A stretch of 64,000 nt of DNA from a virus, in IMG/VR virus record IMGVR_UViG_3300013126_000019, positions 16,689-80,688 of that record, one strand, 5' to 3'. The notes below the pieces were generated by a model. It made no database searches, was not told where the DNA came from, and saw nothing but the letters and a program-made list of their open reading frames with translations. This document shows, one piece after another, positions 29,479-37,823 of this stretch (positions within the stretch are counted from its first letter, which is position 1; each line of letters opens with the position of its first letter). The position numbers and the translations under genes were made by a program.

Positions 29479-30063
29479 TTAAAATTCAAATTCATTATAT
29501 GTATCATAATCAAAGACTTCTTCAACAATAGGCATTTTGTCATACTCATATCTAAATACCTTTGCAAAAAGCTTTGATATATTATCTGCTGGGGTTAGCA
29601 TTAAGTACTTTGCCCAGTTATTTTTATAATTAGCAGAGAATGATCTTTTAAACTGTCTTATAGGGACAAACCCCCATAAAGTTCTATCTTTTAAAATACC
29701 CTTCTCTGTATAGTTAGTATAAAATATTTTACCTAGATACCCATCAGTATTTAGGTTTACTTCTTTCTTTTCTCCACCTGCAGTACTATAACTTTTATAG
29801 ATACCGGCATTTCTTTTTTTACAGGAGGCCCCTACTAAAATACCTAAATTTTCAGGTAACTTAACACCATCCCTTGTATTTATAACAGTTTGCCATATTT
29901 GTTCAGAATGATGATTAATCACACTTTTAAAATCAGCATAGTCTAAATCTTTATACTTAGGATACTTTTCTTTAAACTCTTTAAACATCTCACCGTTAAT
30001 TGTTGTAAGAACTGTTTTCCTACAACGCGGTCCTTTTACATCTGGTTTTTTATTAGTACTCAT
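29479..30063 (-). CDS. Basic conserved virion-block protein (194 aa)
   Basis: A strongly basic 194-residue protein. The central part (FKSVINHHSEQIWQTVINTR followed by DGVKLPENLGILVGASCKKR) is reminiscent of an HU/IHF-like core, with an alpha helix leading into a short LPxxLG hairpin, but the match is weak and I do not call it a DNA-binding protein with confidence. The C-terminal half has GFVPIRQFKRSFSANYKNNW and an acidic tail. It is separated by two bases from the 223-residue adaptor gene, so it is in the same transcript. A 142-base gap upstream contains a terminator for the previous gene. Confidence 0.72.
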   Translation of the reverse strand: MSTNKKPDVKGPRCRKTVLTTINGEMFKEFKEKYPKYKDLDYADFKSVINHHSEQIWQTVINTRDGVKLPENLGILVGASCKKRNAGIYKSYSTAGGEKKEVNLNTDGYLGKIFYTNYTEKGILKDRTLWGFVPIRQFKRSFSANYKNNWAKYLMLTPADNISKLFAKVFRYEYDKMPIVEEVFDYDTYNEFEF

Positions 30064-30137
30064 ACCCTTATAACAATTTACAAAATTTCTTTCAGCTTTA
30101 AAAGTAATACTTAATTACTTCGTATACAAATATTAGT

Positions 30138-30166
30138 GAAAAACCCCCAAGCCTTTGCCTGAGGGT
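30138..30166 (-). terminator. Intrinsic terminator after FN3 surface protein
   Basis: Read on the minus strand, ACCCTCAGGC pairs with GCTTGGGGGT (ten pairs, G-U pairs included) around an AAAG loop and is followed by TTTTTC. It lies about 40 bases past the stop of the 177-residue gene and before the adaptor module starting at 30063, so it separates the surface-protein genes from the tail genes. Confidence 0.8.
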
Positions 30167-30205
30167 CTTTCTGTTTAGTCACGCTAAACCAACAAACGTG
30201 GACTA

Positions 30206-30739
30206 TTATAATGTCCGTATAATAATTATTGCACTTTCTGAGGTAGCTGTACCGCAGTCAGTTGTAACTTTAAAAAAGTATTGAGTACTAGAATTTAGGT
30301 TGGTTAACGTATAACTAGTTACATTTAATCCTGAAATAGCGGTAGTTGTAGAAGGAGTTGTTCCATAAGATAGTGTATATGACTCAGCTCCGGTATCTTC
30401 CCAATTAATGACAATTGCTGTAGTTCCTACATATGATGGATGTAAGTTTACCACAGCTGTACAATCGGGATCATAGCTATTAAAAGATAATGCCTGAAAT
30501 GCATTTTCTAGTGTAGCTCCTGCAGGCAAACTATAGCCTGTAGTACCGGCAAAAGAACCAAAATTATAAATTTGGTAATCTAGATTATGTTTTACACAAG
30601 TATCCTGGATAGTTTCATAACACGGTGTTGGATCCGGGCAAACTGTATCAGGAGGGCAGGTGTATGTAGGCATGGTTGTAAGAGGTAAATCCTTACAACC
30701 ACACTTATTATTTGTACAATTACATGTTTTACAAGCCAT
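30206..30739 (-). CDS. Cys-rich protein with fibronectin type III domain (177 aa)
   Basis: The first 60 residues are Cys- and Pro-rich (MACKTCNCTNNKCGCKDLPL, then CPPDTVCPDPTPCYE), a Zn-binding or disulphide-like anchor. Residues about 95-177 form one fibronectin type III domain, seen in the order IVINWEDTGAESYTLSYGTT and SYTLTNLNSSTQYFFKVTTD. FN3 domains are common in phage surface proteins, where they can bind glycans or cell surfaces weakly. It lies six bases downstream of a 488-residue protein with the same style and is followed by a terminator, so it ends a surface-protein transcript. A virion decoration or appendage role is inferred. Confidence 0.8.
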   Translation of the reverse strand: MACKTCNCTNNKCGCKDLPLTTMPTYTCPPDTVCPDPTPCYETIQDTCVKHNLDYQIYNFGSFAGTTGYSLPAGATLENAFQALSFNSYDPDCTAVVNLHPSYVGTTAIVINWEDTGAESYTLSYGTTPSTTTAISGLNVTSYTLTNLNSSTQYFFKVTTDCGTATSESAIIIIRTL

Positions 30740-30744
30740 TTTTA

Positions 30745-32211
30745 TTAAGGTTTAGTAGTTACTGATGAATAAGGGCAATCTTTAATTACAGAGCCAATAA
30801 TAACTCTCACTCTAACCTGATATGTAACAGCTGCTGTAAGTCCTGTTAGGGTTCCAATTACGGCTCCTGCTGCAGGATTTATAATTGTTTGACCGGTAAC
30901 TATTGTTGTTAAAGCATTATTCCAACACTCAATAACATATGTTACAGGACTACTTATAAGATTAGTAAGTGAAAAATCAATTTCAGTTACATCGGCAGCA
31001 TATACAATTGCTGGACAATATGCAGAATTTGTAACACTTGTTGTAAGTACTTGATTACATTTTAATTTGTTAGTAGGATCATCAGTACAAACATTAAGTG
31101 ATACAGTGTAGTCCGTGTAAGGGTTTAAGGATGTAGCACCAATATTTATTGATACAGCTGCTCCGCCAACATTTGATACTACAGGAACTGAAGTTACATA
31201 TGTATTACCGTATGTATCTGTAATTGTAACAGCAGATCCACCTGAATAGCAATCTGTAAAAGTTCCACCAATTGTTCCTCCAATTGTAAGTAAAATATTT
31301 GGTGATGAATATGTTGCCGTAATAAATAAGTTTACATCATCGCATGATGGAGCGCAGCAGGTAGTTACTACATTATAAAGCGCCGAGCGCATGTCACAAA
31401 TTGTAATCCACATATTATTAAGTGAATCTGCAACAGTATTGTAATTACCTGCAGTAATCCATCCGGGTAAACTACCCATATTAACTGAAGTATTAGTTAA
31501 GGATGGAGATGTATCTAAATTTACACACTCTTGCGCAATAGCTGAATATAATTCTGTGGTAGTTCCTGTTGCTGTTTGTAATTCACAAAAAGCTGTTTCA
31601 AGATCTTCTACAAATGTTGCAATAGGAATATCTGTACTAGCCGATAAGCAACTAGTAGGAACTGTAATTGGTGGGATAACTGGATTACAGGCATCACAGT
31701 CTTCAAATACTTGAATACGTGCATCTAAGTCATCTAACCTTGCATTAACTACAACCAATTCTGCAACAATCTCACAAACTTTAGTAGCAATTGCCGTTGC
31801 ATAATCTTCAATAGATAATTGGGTTATAAGGTCACCGTATTGATTAGTTTTTTGAAAACAAGGCACAATAGATACCATGCAGTTTAAACTGTCTGTACAG
31901 TTAAATGTAGAACTTTTTCCGCCTGTACCCTGAGACTGTTGACACAGCTGATCTATAATAAACTGAATAAGATCGTGAATGTTTTCAGGCTTAGGACAAA
32001 TAGGAGGAAAGCATGATACATCAAATCCAGTAATATCTAACTGATCTACTAATGTACAAAGCTCTGTTGCTACTTTATAAGTAACATCAGAAATGCTGTC
32101 CCCTTTGCATAATGTAATGCATGGAATATCTGGCCCCTGCCAGATTACGCAGTTACTTGAAACAGGATTACATCCTGCTTGTGTATCTGAGGGTTGAATA
32201 GGAAGTGCCAT
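30745..32211 (-). CDS. Cys-rich beta surface protein with FN3-like repeats (488 aa)
   Basis: The N-terminus contains SNCVIWQGPDIPCITLCKGD, a motif I recall from Bacteroidota phage structural proteins, followed by a helical Cys-containing segment up to about residue 280. The C-terminal 200 residues look like two FN3-like beta sandwiches (for example YVIECWNNALTTIVTGQTII and LTGLTAAVTYQVRVRVIIGS). No enzyme motif is visible. With its neighbours it forms a cassette of Cys-rich, beta-rich exposed proteins between the tail adaptor genes and the 492-residue virion protein. Probably an appendage, fibre or head decoration protein. Confidence 0.77.
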   Translation of the reverse strand: MALPIQPSDTQAGCNPVSSNCVIWQGPDIPCITLCKGDSISDVTYKVATELCTLVDQLDITGFDVSCFPPICPKPENIHDLIQFIIDQLCQQSQGTGGKSSTFNCTDSLNCMVSIVPCFQKTNQYGDLITQLSIEDYATAIATKVCEIVAELVVVNARLDDLDARIQVFEDCDACNPVIPPITVPTSCLSASTDIPIATFVEDLETAFCELQTATGTTTELYSAIAQECVNLDTSPSLTNTSVNMGSLPGWITAGNYNTVADSLNNMWITICDMRSALYNVVTTCCAPSCDDVNLFITATYSSPNILLTIGGTIGGTFTDCYSGGSAVTITDTYGNTYVTSVPVVSNVGGAAVSINIGATSLNPYTDYTVSLNVCTDDPTNKLKCNQVLTTSVTNSAYCPAIVYAADVTEIDFSLTNLISSPVTYVIECWNNALTTIVTGQTIINPAAGAVIGTLTGLTAAVTYQVRVRVIIGSVIKDCPYSSVTTKP

Positions 32212-32239
32212 ATCTTTAATTTACAAAAATTTATTCTAT

Positions 32240-33748
32240 TTAACTAGGTTCTGGACAAATAACTGGTGGTGTCGGTGTAACAATTGTGCATGCCGTAGGA
32301 TCATTTATAACAGCTAAATCAGATAGTTGTTTCTTAATCCAAATACTATCTAAGTTTACAGTATTACACTCTGAGTTAATACCATATTTAAGATTCTTAA
32401 ACAGTCTATAATAAGCTTCAGCAAACTTTATGTTTGATGAAATATCACACTGACTTTGTGTAACTTGATAAAAGTGTCTATCCGGTTTAGGTATTACTCT
32501 AGTATATTTAGCTGGTGCAGGAGGTGCAGGAGGTAAGCAGCATGTACAGTCATCAAAAATTAATGGGTAACCTCCTGTGTTATTTGCAATTTCAACGTCT
32601 ACAAGAGTTTGGTCATCAAAGGCAATAATGTTAACACTCCAACATAAAGGTGATCCTACAATATTTATAACTCTACTTACACCTGAACTTAAGATTGGAC
32701 TAGTAGAATATATTGGATTTGCTTGACCTGTGCAGTCATATAATGCATATATATCAGAATCTTTAACCAAAGTCCATACTGCCGTAGCAATATTTCCTGA
32801 TGCATAGTAGTCATTACTTACAGTTGCTGTAATTGTTGTACTAGCATTTTCTGCTTTAAATACAGCACCTATTGCATTACCTCCATCATCAATAGCAAAA
32901 AAGCCATCTGTTGGTGTATAAAAGTGGGCTGCCCAAATACTTCTAATATCTGATCCCGGATCTAGCGGTGGGTATACTTCTGACCAAGTTGCACCTGCAT
33001 CAGAAGAGTATAGTATTGGTCCATTAGATCCAGACACCCACATTGTATTATCGTCATACCATGTTAGGTGCGTGTACTTTAGTGGTGTACCAGCATAGTC
33101 ACCGTCTGCAGCAATAATATCATAAACACTTGTAAATGTTGTGCCACTATCAGTACTTCTAAATATATCATTACTAGTTACAGCAACAATTACGGATTCA
33201 TCAGCTGAGATGTGTACACCTGATACATAGTCAGCGCTAATCTCTAATCCTCCGTTCAGGTATGTCCAGTTTGCTCCACCATCAATAGTTTTTGCAATAG
33301 CTTTGCTGTGACCAATAACACCTATAAGATTATCTTTAAAATGAACTGAGAAAGCAGTATTCCCATATTGTACTCCATCTAGACCATTGATGCACAATGT
33401 ATATGTAATTCCGCCATCAGTAGATTTAAGCACAGCCACTTGTTTACCAGAACCTGTCCCGCATATGTATATAGTTTGGGATACAGTTGTTGGTATAGAT
33501 ATCTGAAGGGCTCTTGTAACCTGAGTAGGGTTTACAGCAATTGATTGTACTGTTGCGCCAGCATCCGTTGTATAACCAATGTAATTGCTGCCACATACAA
33601 TAGCATAATTAGGATTACTATGATCTGTTTTTACATCATATAAATCCTGGGTAGTAAAACCAGTATAGTCAGTCCAAACAGTTGTTGTATGATCATAGAC
33701 CTTAAAAAGACCGTTCTTACCTGATAAGTATGTTTTACCGATTGCCAT
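32240..33748 (-). CDS. Asp-box (BNR) beta-propeller surface protein (502 aa)
   Basis: Asp-box motifs of the S/T-x-D-x-G-x-T-F/W type occur repeatedly: KSTDGGITYTL, KTIDGGANWTYL, RSTDSGTTFTSV, YSSDAGATWSEV, plus an early YTTDAGATVQS. This marks a sialidase/Ycf48/sortilin-like beta-propeller over about residues 1-330. The C-terminal 170 residues hold a Cys-Cys-Pro linker (CTCCLPPAPPAPAKY) and a helical segment. No sialidase catalytic Arg triad could be assigned, so a binding role (receptor or glycan recognition, or virion surface) is more likely than hydrolysis. It is followed by the 488- and 177-residue surface proteins in one transcript. Confidence 0.82.
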   Translation of the reverse strand: MAIGKTYLSGKNGLFKVYDHTTTVWTDYTGFTTQDLYDVKTDHSNPNYAIVCGSNYIGYTTDAGATVQSIAVNPTQVTRALQISIPTTVSQTIYICGTGSGKQVAVLKSTDGGITYTLCINGLDGVQYGNTAFSVHFKDNLIGVIGHSKAIAKTIDGGANWTYLNGGLEISADYVSGVHISADESVIVAVTSNDIFRSTDSGTTFTSVYDIIAADGDYAGTPLKYTHLTWYDDNTMWVSGSNGPILYSSDAGATWSEVYPPLDPGSDIRSIWAAHFYTPTDGFFAIDDGGNAIGAVFKAENASTTITATVSNDYYASGNIATAVWTLVKDSDIYALYDCTGQANPIYSTSPILSSGVSRVINIVGSPLCWSVNIIAFDDQTLVDVEIANNTGGYPLIFDDCTCCLPPAPPAPAKYTRVIPKPDRHFYQVTQSQCDISSNIKFAEAYYRLFKNLKYGINSECNTVNLDSIWIKKQLSDLAVINDPTACTIVTPTPPVICPEPS

Positions 33749-33757
33749 TACTAATTT

Positions 33758-33892
33758 TTATTTTTTAGGTTCAGCTTGTTGCTGTTGTTTTAATGTATTA
33801 ATGCATTTACTACATGCTTGTTTACCATTTGGTGTTACTCTTTTTTGGCAACCACATGTTAGTGTTGCTCCACAGTTTGCACATTTACTCAT
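33758..33892 (-). CDS. Zinc-ribbon microprotein (44 aa)
   Basis: A 44-codon gene with the sequence start MSKCANCGATLTCGCQKRV and a Gln/Lys tail. It has CxxC at residues 4-7, CxC at 13-15 and CxxC at 27-30, enough for one or two structural zinc sites. The start follows a TAATAAAAACCAACAATT leader, which matches the leaders of neighbouring genes and supports the call. It sits nine bases upstream of the Asp-box protein gene and after the 184-residue Cys-rich gene. Function is unknown; a scaffold or assembly microprotein is possible. Confidence 0.7.
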   Translation of the reverse strand: MSKCANCGATLTCGCQKRVTPNGKQACSKCINTLKQQQQAEPKK

Positions 33893-33914
33893 AATTGTTG
33901 GTTTTTATTACTAT

Positions 33915-34469
33915 TTAACATGATTCACATCCACAGCCACATGCTAATTTTGTAAGCTTAGCTGTAACGTAGTTATATATATCCATGCCGTGTTGTGGTG
34001 TGTGACAATATTCTACTTTAGCTTTAGCAGCTTGAAGCATTGTTGATAATAGTTGTAACTCTTTAAGCTTATCTTTCATAGGAGGAAGAGGCTCACAGTT
34101 AGGCACATCTAAACAACAAAGGATATTATTAATTTTATTTAGCGCTTGAGTAATACGTAAATGGTTATATTCTACGTATACAGTATCATTAGGGGCAACA
34201 CTATACCTAACTACATATATTCCATCAGGTAATGCATTTCGAGTAGTACTACAGTTAGTTAACTGTAAATCTAAATCGCATGCAGTATAATTAGCAGAAA
34301 AATCTGTACCTGGTTGTAACTCTACAGAAGTAGTAAAACCGGGAGCCGTTATCTGTAATTTTGGACAGTCCAAAGGTACTGCATCATTGTAAGTACTAGT
34401 ATCAATAATTCTAAAGATACATGTTGTAAGTACATCTGGAATTTCTATTGAAAGTGCGTGTTGTGCCAT
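33915..34469 (-). CDS. Cys-rich structural protein (184 aa)
   Basis: An Ig- or FN3-like beta domain appears over about residues 1-115 (DVLTTCIFRIIDTSTYNDAV, LPDGIYVVRYSVAPNDTVYV), followed by a helical C-terminal part that ends in a Cys cluster (LACGCGCESC). The pattern of a beta domain plus a helical Cys-terminated tail fits a fibre- or decoration-attachment protein. It lies between the terminator of the 492-residue virion gene and the zinc-ribbon microprotein, at the head of the surface-protein transcript. No closer identification. Confidence 0.75.
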   Translation of the reverse strand: MAQHALSIEIPDVLTTCIFRIIDTSTYNDAVPLDCPKLQITAPGFTTSVELQPGTDFSANYTACDLDLQLTNCSTTRNALPDGIYVVRYSVAPNDTVYVEYNHLRITQALNKINNILCCLDVPNCEPLPPMKDKLKELQLLSTMLQAAKAKVEYCHTPQHGMDIYNYVTAKLTKLACGCGCESC

Positions 34470-34499
34470 ATATAATACTAAGTTACAAAGATATAGTGT

Positions 34500-34538
34500 A
34501 AAAATAAAAAAGGGAAGGAGTTTTTTTGCTCCCTCCCT
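34500..34538 (-). terminator. Intrinsic terminator after 492-residue virion protein
   Basis: On the minus strand GGGAGGGAG pairs with CTCCTTCCC (nine pairs, one G-U) across a CAAAAAAA-type loop and is followed by TTTTTTATTTTT. The G-U pair favours the minus sense. It lies 22 bases past the stop at 34560, and insulates a probably highly expressed structural gene. Confidence 0.85.
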
Positions 34539-34559
34539 TTTTATAAGTTTTAGTTAAGG

Positions 34560-36038
34560 TTAACCTACTGAAACAATAGGATCCACTTGAACACATACTC
34601 TTGGACAAGTGTAAGCTTTGAAGATATCACAACTTTGGCAGTCATTAACCCAGGTTGTAACTGTAGTTTCAAAATTAGCAAGTGACTCCTCAATGAAGAA
34701 TAAAGATTGACCATCTGTTACAGATACGGTACCGGTCATTGTTACTTCTTTGTCTATTGCATTTACGCTTAACACAGTTGCTGTGCTATATGCACCACCT
34801 GCAACAGATACAACCATACCTGCAACAATTCCACTAACATCAGCTACAGTGATAACAGCAGCAACATTAGCTCCTACAGCTACAGTGTTAACAGTAGCAA
34901 GACCTACAATCTCTAACAAGTACTGATCATTATCAAATGTTCCAGTTGGGTTATTAAAGCGTGGCACACTGTGTTGCAAGTAATAACGTGTATAGCTAGA
35001 AAAACGGTCAATTGCATCATATACATCTGTACCGTTAGTAATCTCACGGATACGTAGGTCTTGACCAGTATAGAATGGTTGTTGCATGTAACCTTCAGTT
35101 AAAATAAGATCACGGATAACATTCTCACCAGTACCTTTTAATTGTACAGGTTCACAAACATCATTACTACAAAGACCTTGGAAAGCACATGGATCACCAT
35201 TAAGATCTACTTCAGAAGCATAAAGCTTCACAGGCTCTAAGAAAGCAATAACAGAATCATTTGGATAGAATGTACAGTTTTGGAAACGAGTGTCTGCATA
35301 AGCACCTGTAATGATCAAACCAGCAAGAGTATTTTCATCTCCAGGGAATGTAGCACCTTCCAAAGTATAAGGTAAAAGATTGGCTACACTAGTTGTAGGA
35401 TCAGAAATACTATTTGGAGCAAAAGCTAACCAGTTAGCACCGCCATCAGTTGAGTAGGTAATAGCAATTTGGATAAATGGGTTAATCAAAGGACTGTTTA
35501 AGAAGTCATAAGCCCATTTAGAATAAACAATTAAAGGGTTAACTGCTACTGGAGCAATAGCATCTTCTGCACAACATCCAGTATACGCACCAGAAGTGTA
35601 GTAAGAGTTACGAGTTAAGTAACGCAATGCTGGTGATCCTTTAATGTCTAAACGCAAAGAATAAGTTTCTCCGCACAAAAATTGCTTTACACAAGCACCG
35701 GCATGGTTATCTACTGTTGCACCCACTACAATTTGAGCTTGTTGTGCTGGGCATGGATCTACGCGATAAAATGCAGATACATACTTAGGATTAATAGTTT
35801 TAGATTTTACAGATTCACTGTATCCACCGTGATAAGGACCAATTTTGTCATTAGAGTGAATAGAACCTGATACTAACACTACAGGGCAGCAGTTGGCAGG
35901 TTCACCAACTTGAGTCCAAGTTTTTGGATCATAAAATGAGAATTGACCAAGAGCAAGTCCTGTAGTCGCTGCGCCATTAGTTACAAAACCTTGAGTTCCC
36001 ACAAAGGTTTTTTGAAAGGCATGATTGAAATAAGCCAT
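34560..36038 (-). CDS. Abundant Cys-rich virion protein (492 aa)
   Basis: It begins MAYFNHAFQKTFVGTQGFVT and contains many Cys pairs (NCCPVV, GCCAED, CQSCDIF). It is beta-rich, includes one Asp-box-like YSTDGGANW segment, and has a small Val/Ala/Thr-rich domain near residues 375-430 resembling an Ig-like insert. It has its own terminator and a leader (AACCCTTAA followed by A-rich sequence) almost identical to that of the major capsid gene, which suggests matched strong expression. I consider it a major structural protein such as a tail, head-decoration or appendage protein, but cannot name the family. Confidence 0.78.
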   Translation of the reverse strand: MAYFNHAFQKTFVGTQGFVTNGAATTGLALGQFSFYDPKTWTQVGEPANCCPVVLVSGSIHSNDKIGPYHGGYSESVKSKTINPKYVSAFYRVDPCPAQQAQIVVGATVDNHAGACVKQFLCGETYSLRLDIKGSPALRYLTRNSYYTSGAYTGCCAEDAIAPVAVNPLIVYSKWAYDFLNSPLINPFIQIAITYSTDGGANWLAFAPNSISDPTTSVANLLPYTLEGATFPGDENTLAGLIITGAYADTRFQNCTFYPNDSVIAFLEPVKLYASEVDLNGDPCAFQGLCSNDVCEPVQLKGTGENVIRDLILTEGYMQQPFYTGQDLRIREITNGTDVYDAIDRFSSYTRYYLQHSVPRFNNPTGTFDNDQYLLEIVGLATVNTVAVGANVAAVITVADVSGIVAGMVVSVAGGAYSTATVLSVNAIDKEVTMTGTVSVTDGQSLFFIEESLANFETTVTTWVNDCQSCDIFKAYTCPRVCVQVDPIVSVG

Positions 36039-36102
36039 TGTTTTTGTTTTTAAGGGTTATAAATATATATTTAATATAAGAAAAGTATTTCTACTTTCCA
36101 AA

Positions 36103-36564
36103 TTATTTTAAGAAAAGTAACTTATACTTAGCTGAATTAAGAGTAGACTTAACAGTATCTAACTCATTTACAATCTCAGAGTAAGGCATTTTATCCTGTA
36201 AACTTGATACCATTTCTACCAACATTTTTAAATACTTAATACCTTCATCTACAGTATTTAAGGTTTTAGGTGCCTCGTCATTATACTTTAATAATGTTTC
36301 AGCAGCTCCTTGAAAACCTTCTGCAAGGTCATCTGCGTGTCCAGGTAGGGCATCATAAAGATCATTTAAAGCTTTATGCGCAGCATATGAACCCACACCT
36401 GTTACCTTAAGGTGTAATTTATGAAAAGTTGTTGCAGCATTCATTAATTCTGATACACATGCTGCAGTAATTTCTTCAATAGATCCACCAACATAACCTT
36501 TTGCAGATGATGATGTGGTATTTGTTTTCAGTGTTCTTTTTAGAACATTATTTATTTCAGCCAT
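36103..36564 (-). CDS. Dps/ferritin-like protein (DUF5856-type)
   Basis: The 153-residue protein has a ferritin/Dps-like helix pattern: TFHKLHLKVTG at about 46-56, then SYAAHKALNDLYDALPGHAD at 59-78 followed by DLAEGF. The His/Asp/Glu spacing (H48, H51, H63, D68, H76, E82) resembles the first ferroxidase helices of Dps proteins. DUF5856 proteins with this pattern occur in Bacteroidota phages as I recall. A four-helix bundle is expected. Its place in the structural operon between the abundant virion gene and a connector gene suggests it is made late and possibly packaged. Whether it binds iron or DNA is not shown by sequence. Confidence 0.68.
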   Translation of the reverse strand: MAEINNVLKRTLKTNTTSSSAKGYVGGSIEEITAACVSELMNAATTFHKLHLKVTGVGSYAAHKALNDLYDALPGHADDLAEGFQGAAETLLKYNDEAPKTLNTVDEGIKYLKMLVEMVSSLQDKMPYSEIVNELDTVKSTLNSAKYKLLFLK

Positions 36565-36576
36565 TATTTTTAGTTA

Positions 36577-37281
36577 TTACGAGTTTTGTTCACTGGACGC
36601 TTGTGAAATTTGGTATTCAGTAATAGATTCAATATCACCTGCAAGTATTTGTACGGCATTATCAATGATTGTTTCTGTTACATCTTCTTTAAATTCACAC
36701 TCTACATTTGTTGTAGATACAGCACCTGTATAAGGGTTTACACAACCTTGTATTTCAATTTTAATAGGCTCTCTATAGTACATAAGCTTAGCACTAGTAA
36801 CTGTAAAGTCATCATTTGTGTAGATCTTTACTTTATTACTTGCCAATGTACAAAAGGTTTCTGCCCAATCAAAACTAGGCTTTTTGTTTTCATCACGCAG
36901 CAAAATTGCTGCATTAGCTTCTTCAGCTAAATAAACAACAAATCTTCTAGGATCTGGACAACAGTCACTAGATCCATAAGCATCAACTCGCTTAAACTCC
37001 ATATAGTCCTCAGGTAATGTTTCTGAAATAACATAACCTGGCATATTAGAGTAAGCCATATCCGCTACATTAAGTAAGGGTTGTAAATCATCAATTTTAC
37101 GCTTAGACTGCTCATCACCTTGGTTAAGTATATTTATACCTGCAAGCTGACGCCTAACCCATTGAACCTGAGCCTTATTAAAAGCTTCAACAATTTGCCA
37201 GCATTCTATGTTGTCATAGTCATTACTTGCAAGCTTGTTAAGCCTTTGCATTATTTTTAATCTAAGTGTAGAATTATTCAT
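36577..37281 (-). CDS. Head-tail connector candidate (234 aa)
   Basis: A 234-residue protein with a helical N-terminus (LRLKIMQRLNKLASNDYDNI, WQIVEAFNKAQVQWVRRQL), a central beta part with LPEDYMEFKRVDAYGSSDCC, and a C-terminal helix. The layout resembles head-completion or connector adaptor proteins of about 200 residues. Its location shortly downstream of the capsid gene agrees with that. It overlaps the 64-residue gene by one base. No enzyme motif is visible, and no precise family is claimed. Confidence 0.7.
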   Translation of the reverse strand: MNNSTLRLKIMQRLNKLASNDYDNIECWQIVEAFNKAQVQWVRRQLAGINILNQGDEQSKRKIDDLQPLLNVADMAYSNMPGYVISETLPEDYMEFKRVDAYGSSDCCPDPRRFVVYLAEEANAAILLRDENKKPSFDWAETFCTLASNKVKIYTNDDFTVTSAKLMYYREPIKIEIQGCVNPYTGAVSTTNVECEFKEDVTETIIDNAVQILAGDIESITEYQISQASSEQNS

Positions 37282-37475
37282 TATCCTTTAACTTTCTTTA
37301 GTTTTGGATTAGCAGCTTTAGCTTTAGCAGAAGCCTTACGTGTACTAGCAGCTAAGATAGCACCGGCAGCTTGTTTAGACACACCCTGCTTGGAAGCAAT
37401 TTTTGCTTGTACAGCTTTAAATCCAGGATGTGAACCACCCTTTTTCATTTGACCACATGTTTTACAGTTTTTCAT
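37281..37475 (-). CDS. Small basic CxxC/KKGG protein (64 aa)
   Basis: Begins MKNCKTCGQMKKGGSHPGFK, with one CxxC, then a Lys/Ala-rich tail resembling histone or ribosomal-protein tails (AASTRKASAKAKAANPKLKK). It is the first of three tiny basic proteins in a row that share a K-x-GG/GG-N-P style. High positive charge suggests nucleic acid contact or capsid-interior packing, but there is no direct evidence. Start supported by an A-rich leader and a one-base overlap with the following gene. Confidence 0.65.
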   Translation of the reverse strand: MKNCKTCGQMKKGGSHPGFKAVQAKIASKQGVSKQAAGAILAASTRKASAKAKAANPKLKKVKG

Positions 37476-37479
37476 AAAT

Positions 37480-37614
37480 TTACTTTTTGCAGCTAGGGTC
37501 TGATTTTTTAGTTGGATACGCAGAACCCAAAGCTCCTCCTTTTTTAAAGGAAGGCTTTGAGTTAGGATATCCTATTAGGTTTTTCTTTTCAGAATTGCTT
37601 ATGATTTTACTCAT
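37480..37614 (-). CDS. Small basic KKGG protein (44 aa)
   Basis: A 44-codon gene starting MSKIISNSEKKNLIGYPNSK with FKKGGALGSAYPTKK further on. Its ATG overlaps the TGA of the 62-residue gene (ATGA), a translational coupling that supports it as real. Its KKGGALG element resembles the KKGG and KTGGM elements of its two neighbours. Function is unknown. It falls below common length cut-offs and would be missed by many annotation runs. Confidence 0.6.
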   Translation of the reverse strand: MSKIISNSEKKNLIGYPNSKPSFKKGGALGSAYPTKKSDPSCKK

Positions 37615-37799
37615 TTTGAGCTTTTCTTAGGTGTAGGCACTGGCTTATTAACTCCACCAGAAGACTTACCTTTAGATACTTTTTGAGCTGCAGCATTTGC
37701 TTTAGAGTTTACTCCTCCTGAAGATTTACCAGAAGATACTTTTGTAGCTACAGCTTTTGCATTGGGGTTAATCATGCCACCGGTTTTCATTTTTTTCAT
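37611..37799 (-). CDS. Small basic protein with internal repeat (62 aa)
   Basis: Begins MKKMKTGGMINPNAKAVATK. It contains an imperfect tandem repeat, VSSGKSSGGVNSKANAAAQK followed by VSKGKSSGGVNKPVP, with SSGGVN conserved. It is Lys/Ser/Gly-rich and probably disordered, like phage or histone tails that contact DNA. It is cotranscribed with the 340-residue gene upstream and coupled to the 44-residue gene downstream. Related small GGMINPNAK proteins are familiar from aquatic phage contigs, from memory, but have no known function. Confidence 0.65.
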   Translation of the reverse strand: MKKMKTGGMINPNAKAVATKVSSGKSSGGVNSKANAAAQKVSKGKSSGGVNKPVPTPKKSSK

Positions 37800-37823
37800 A
37801 GTTGTGTGTTTATATAAAGATAG

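Noticed and set aside
32240-33748. Sialidase enzyme
   Set aside because: Asp boxes are clear, but no catalytic Arg triad, Tyr/Glu pair or FRIP motif could be assigned. Asp boxes also occur in non-enzymatic propellers.
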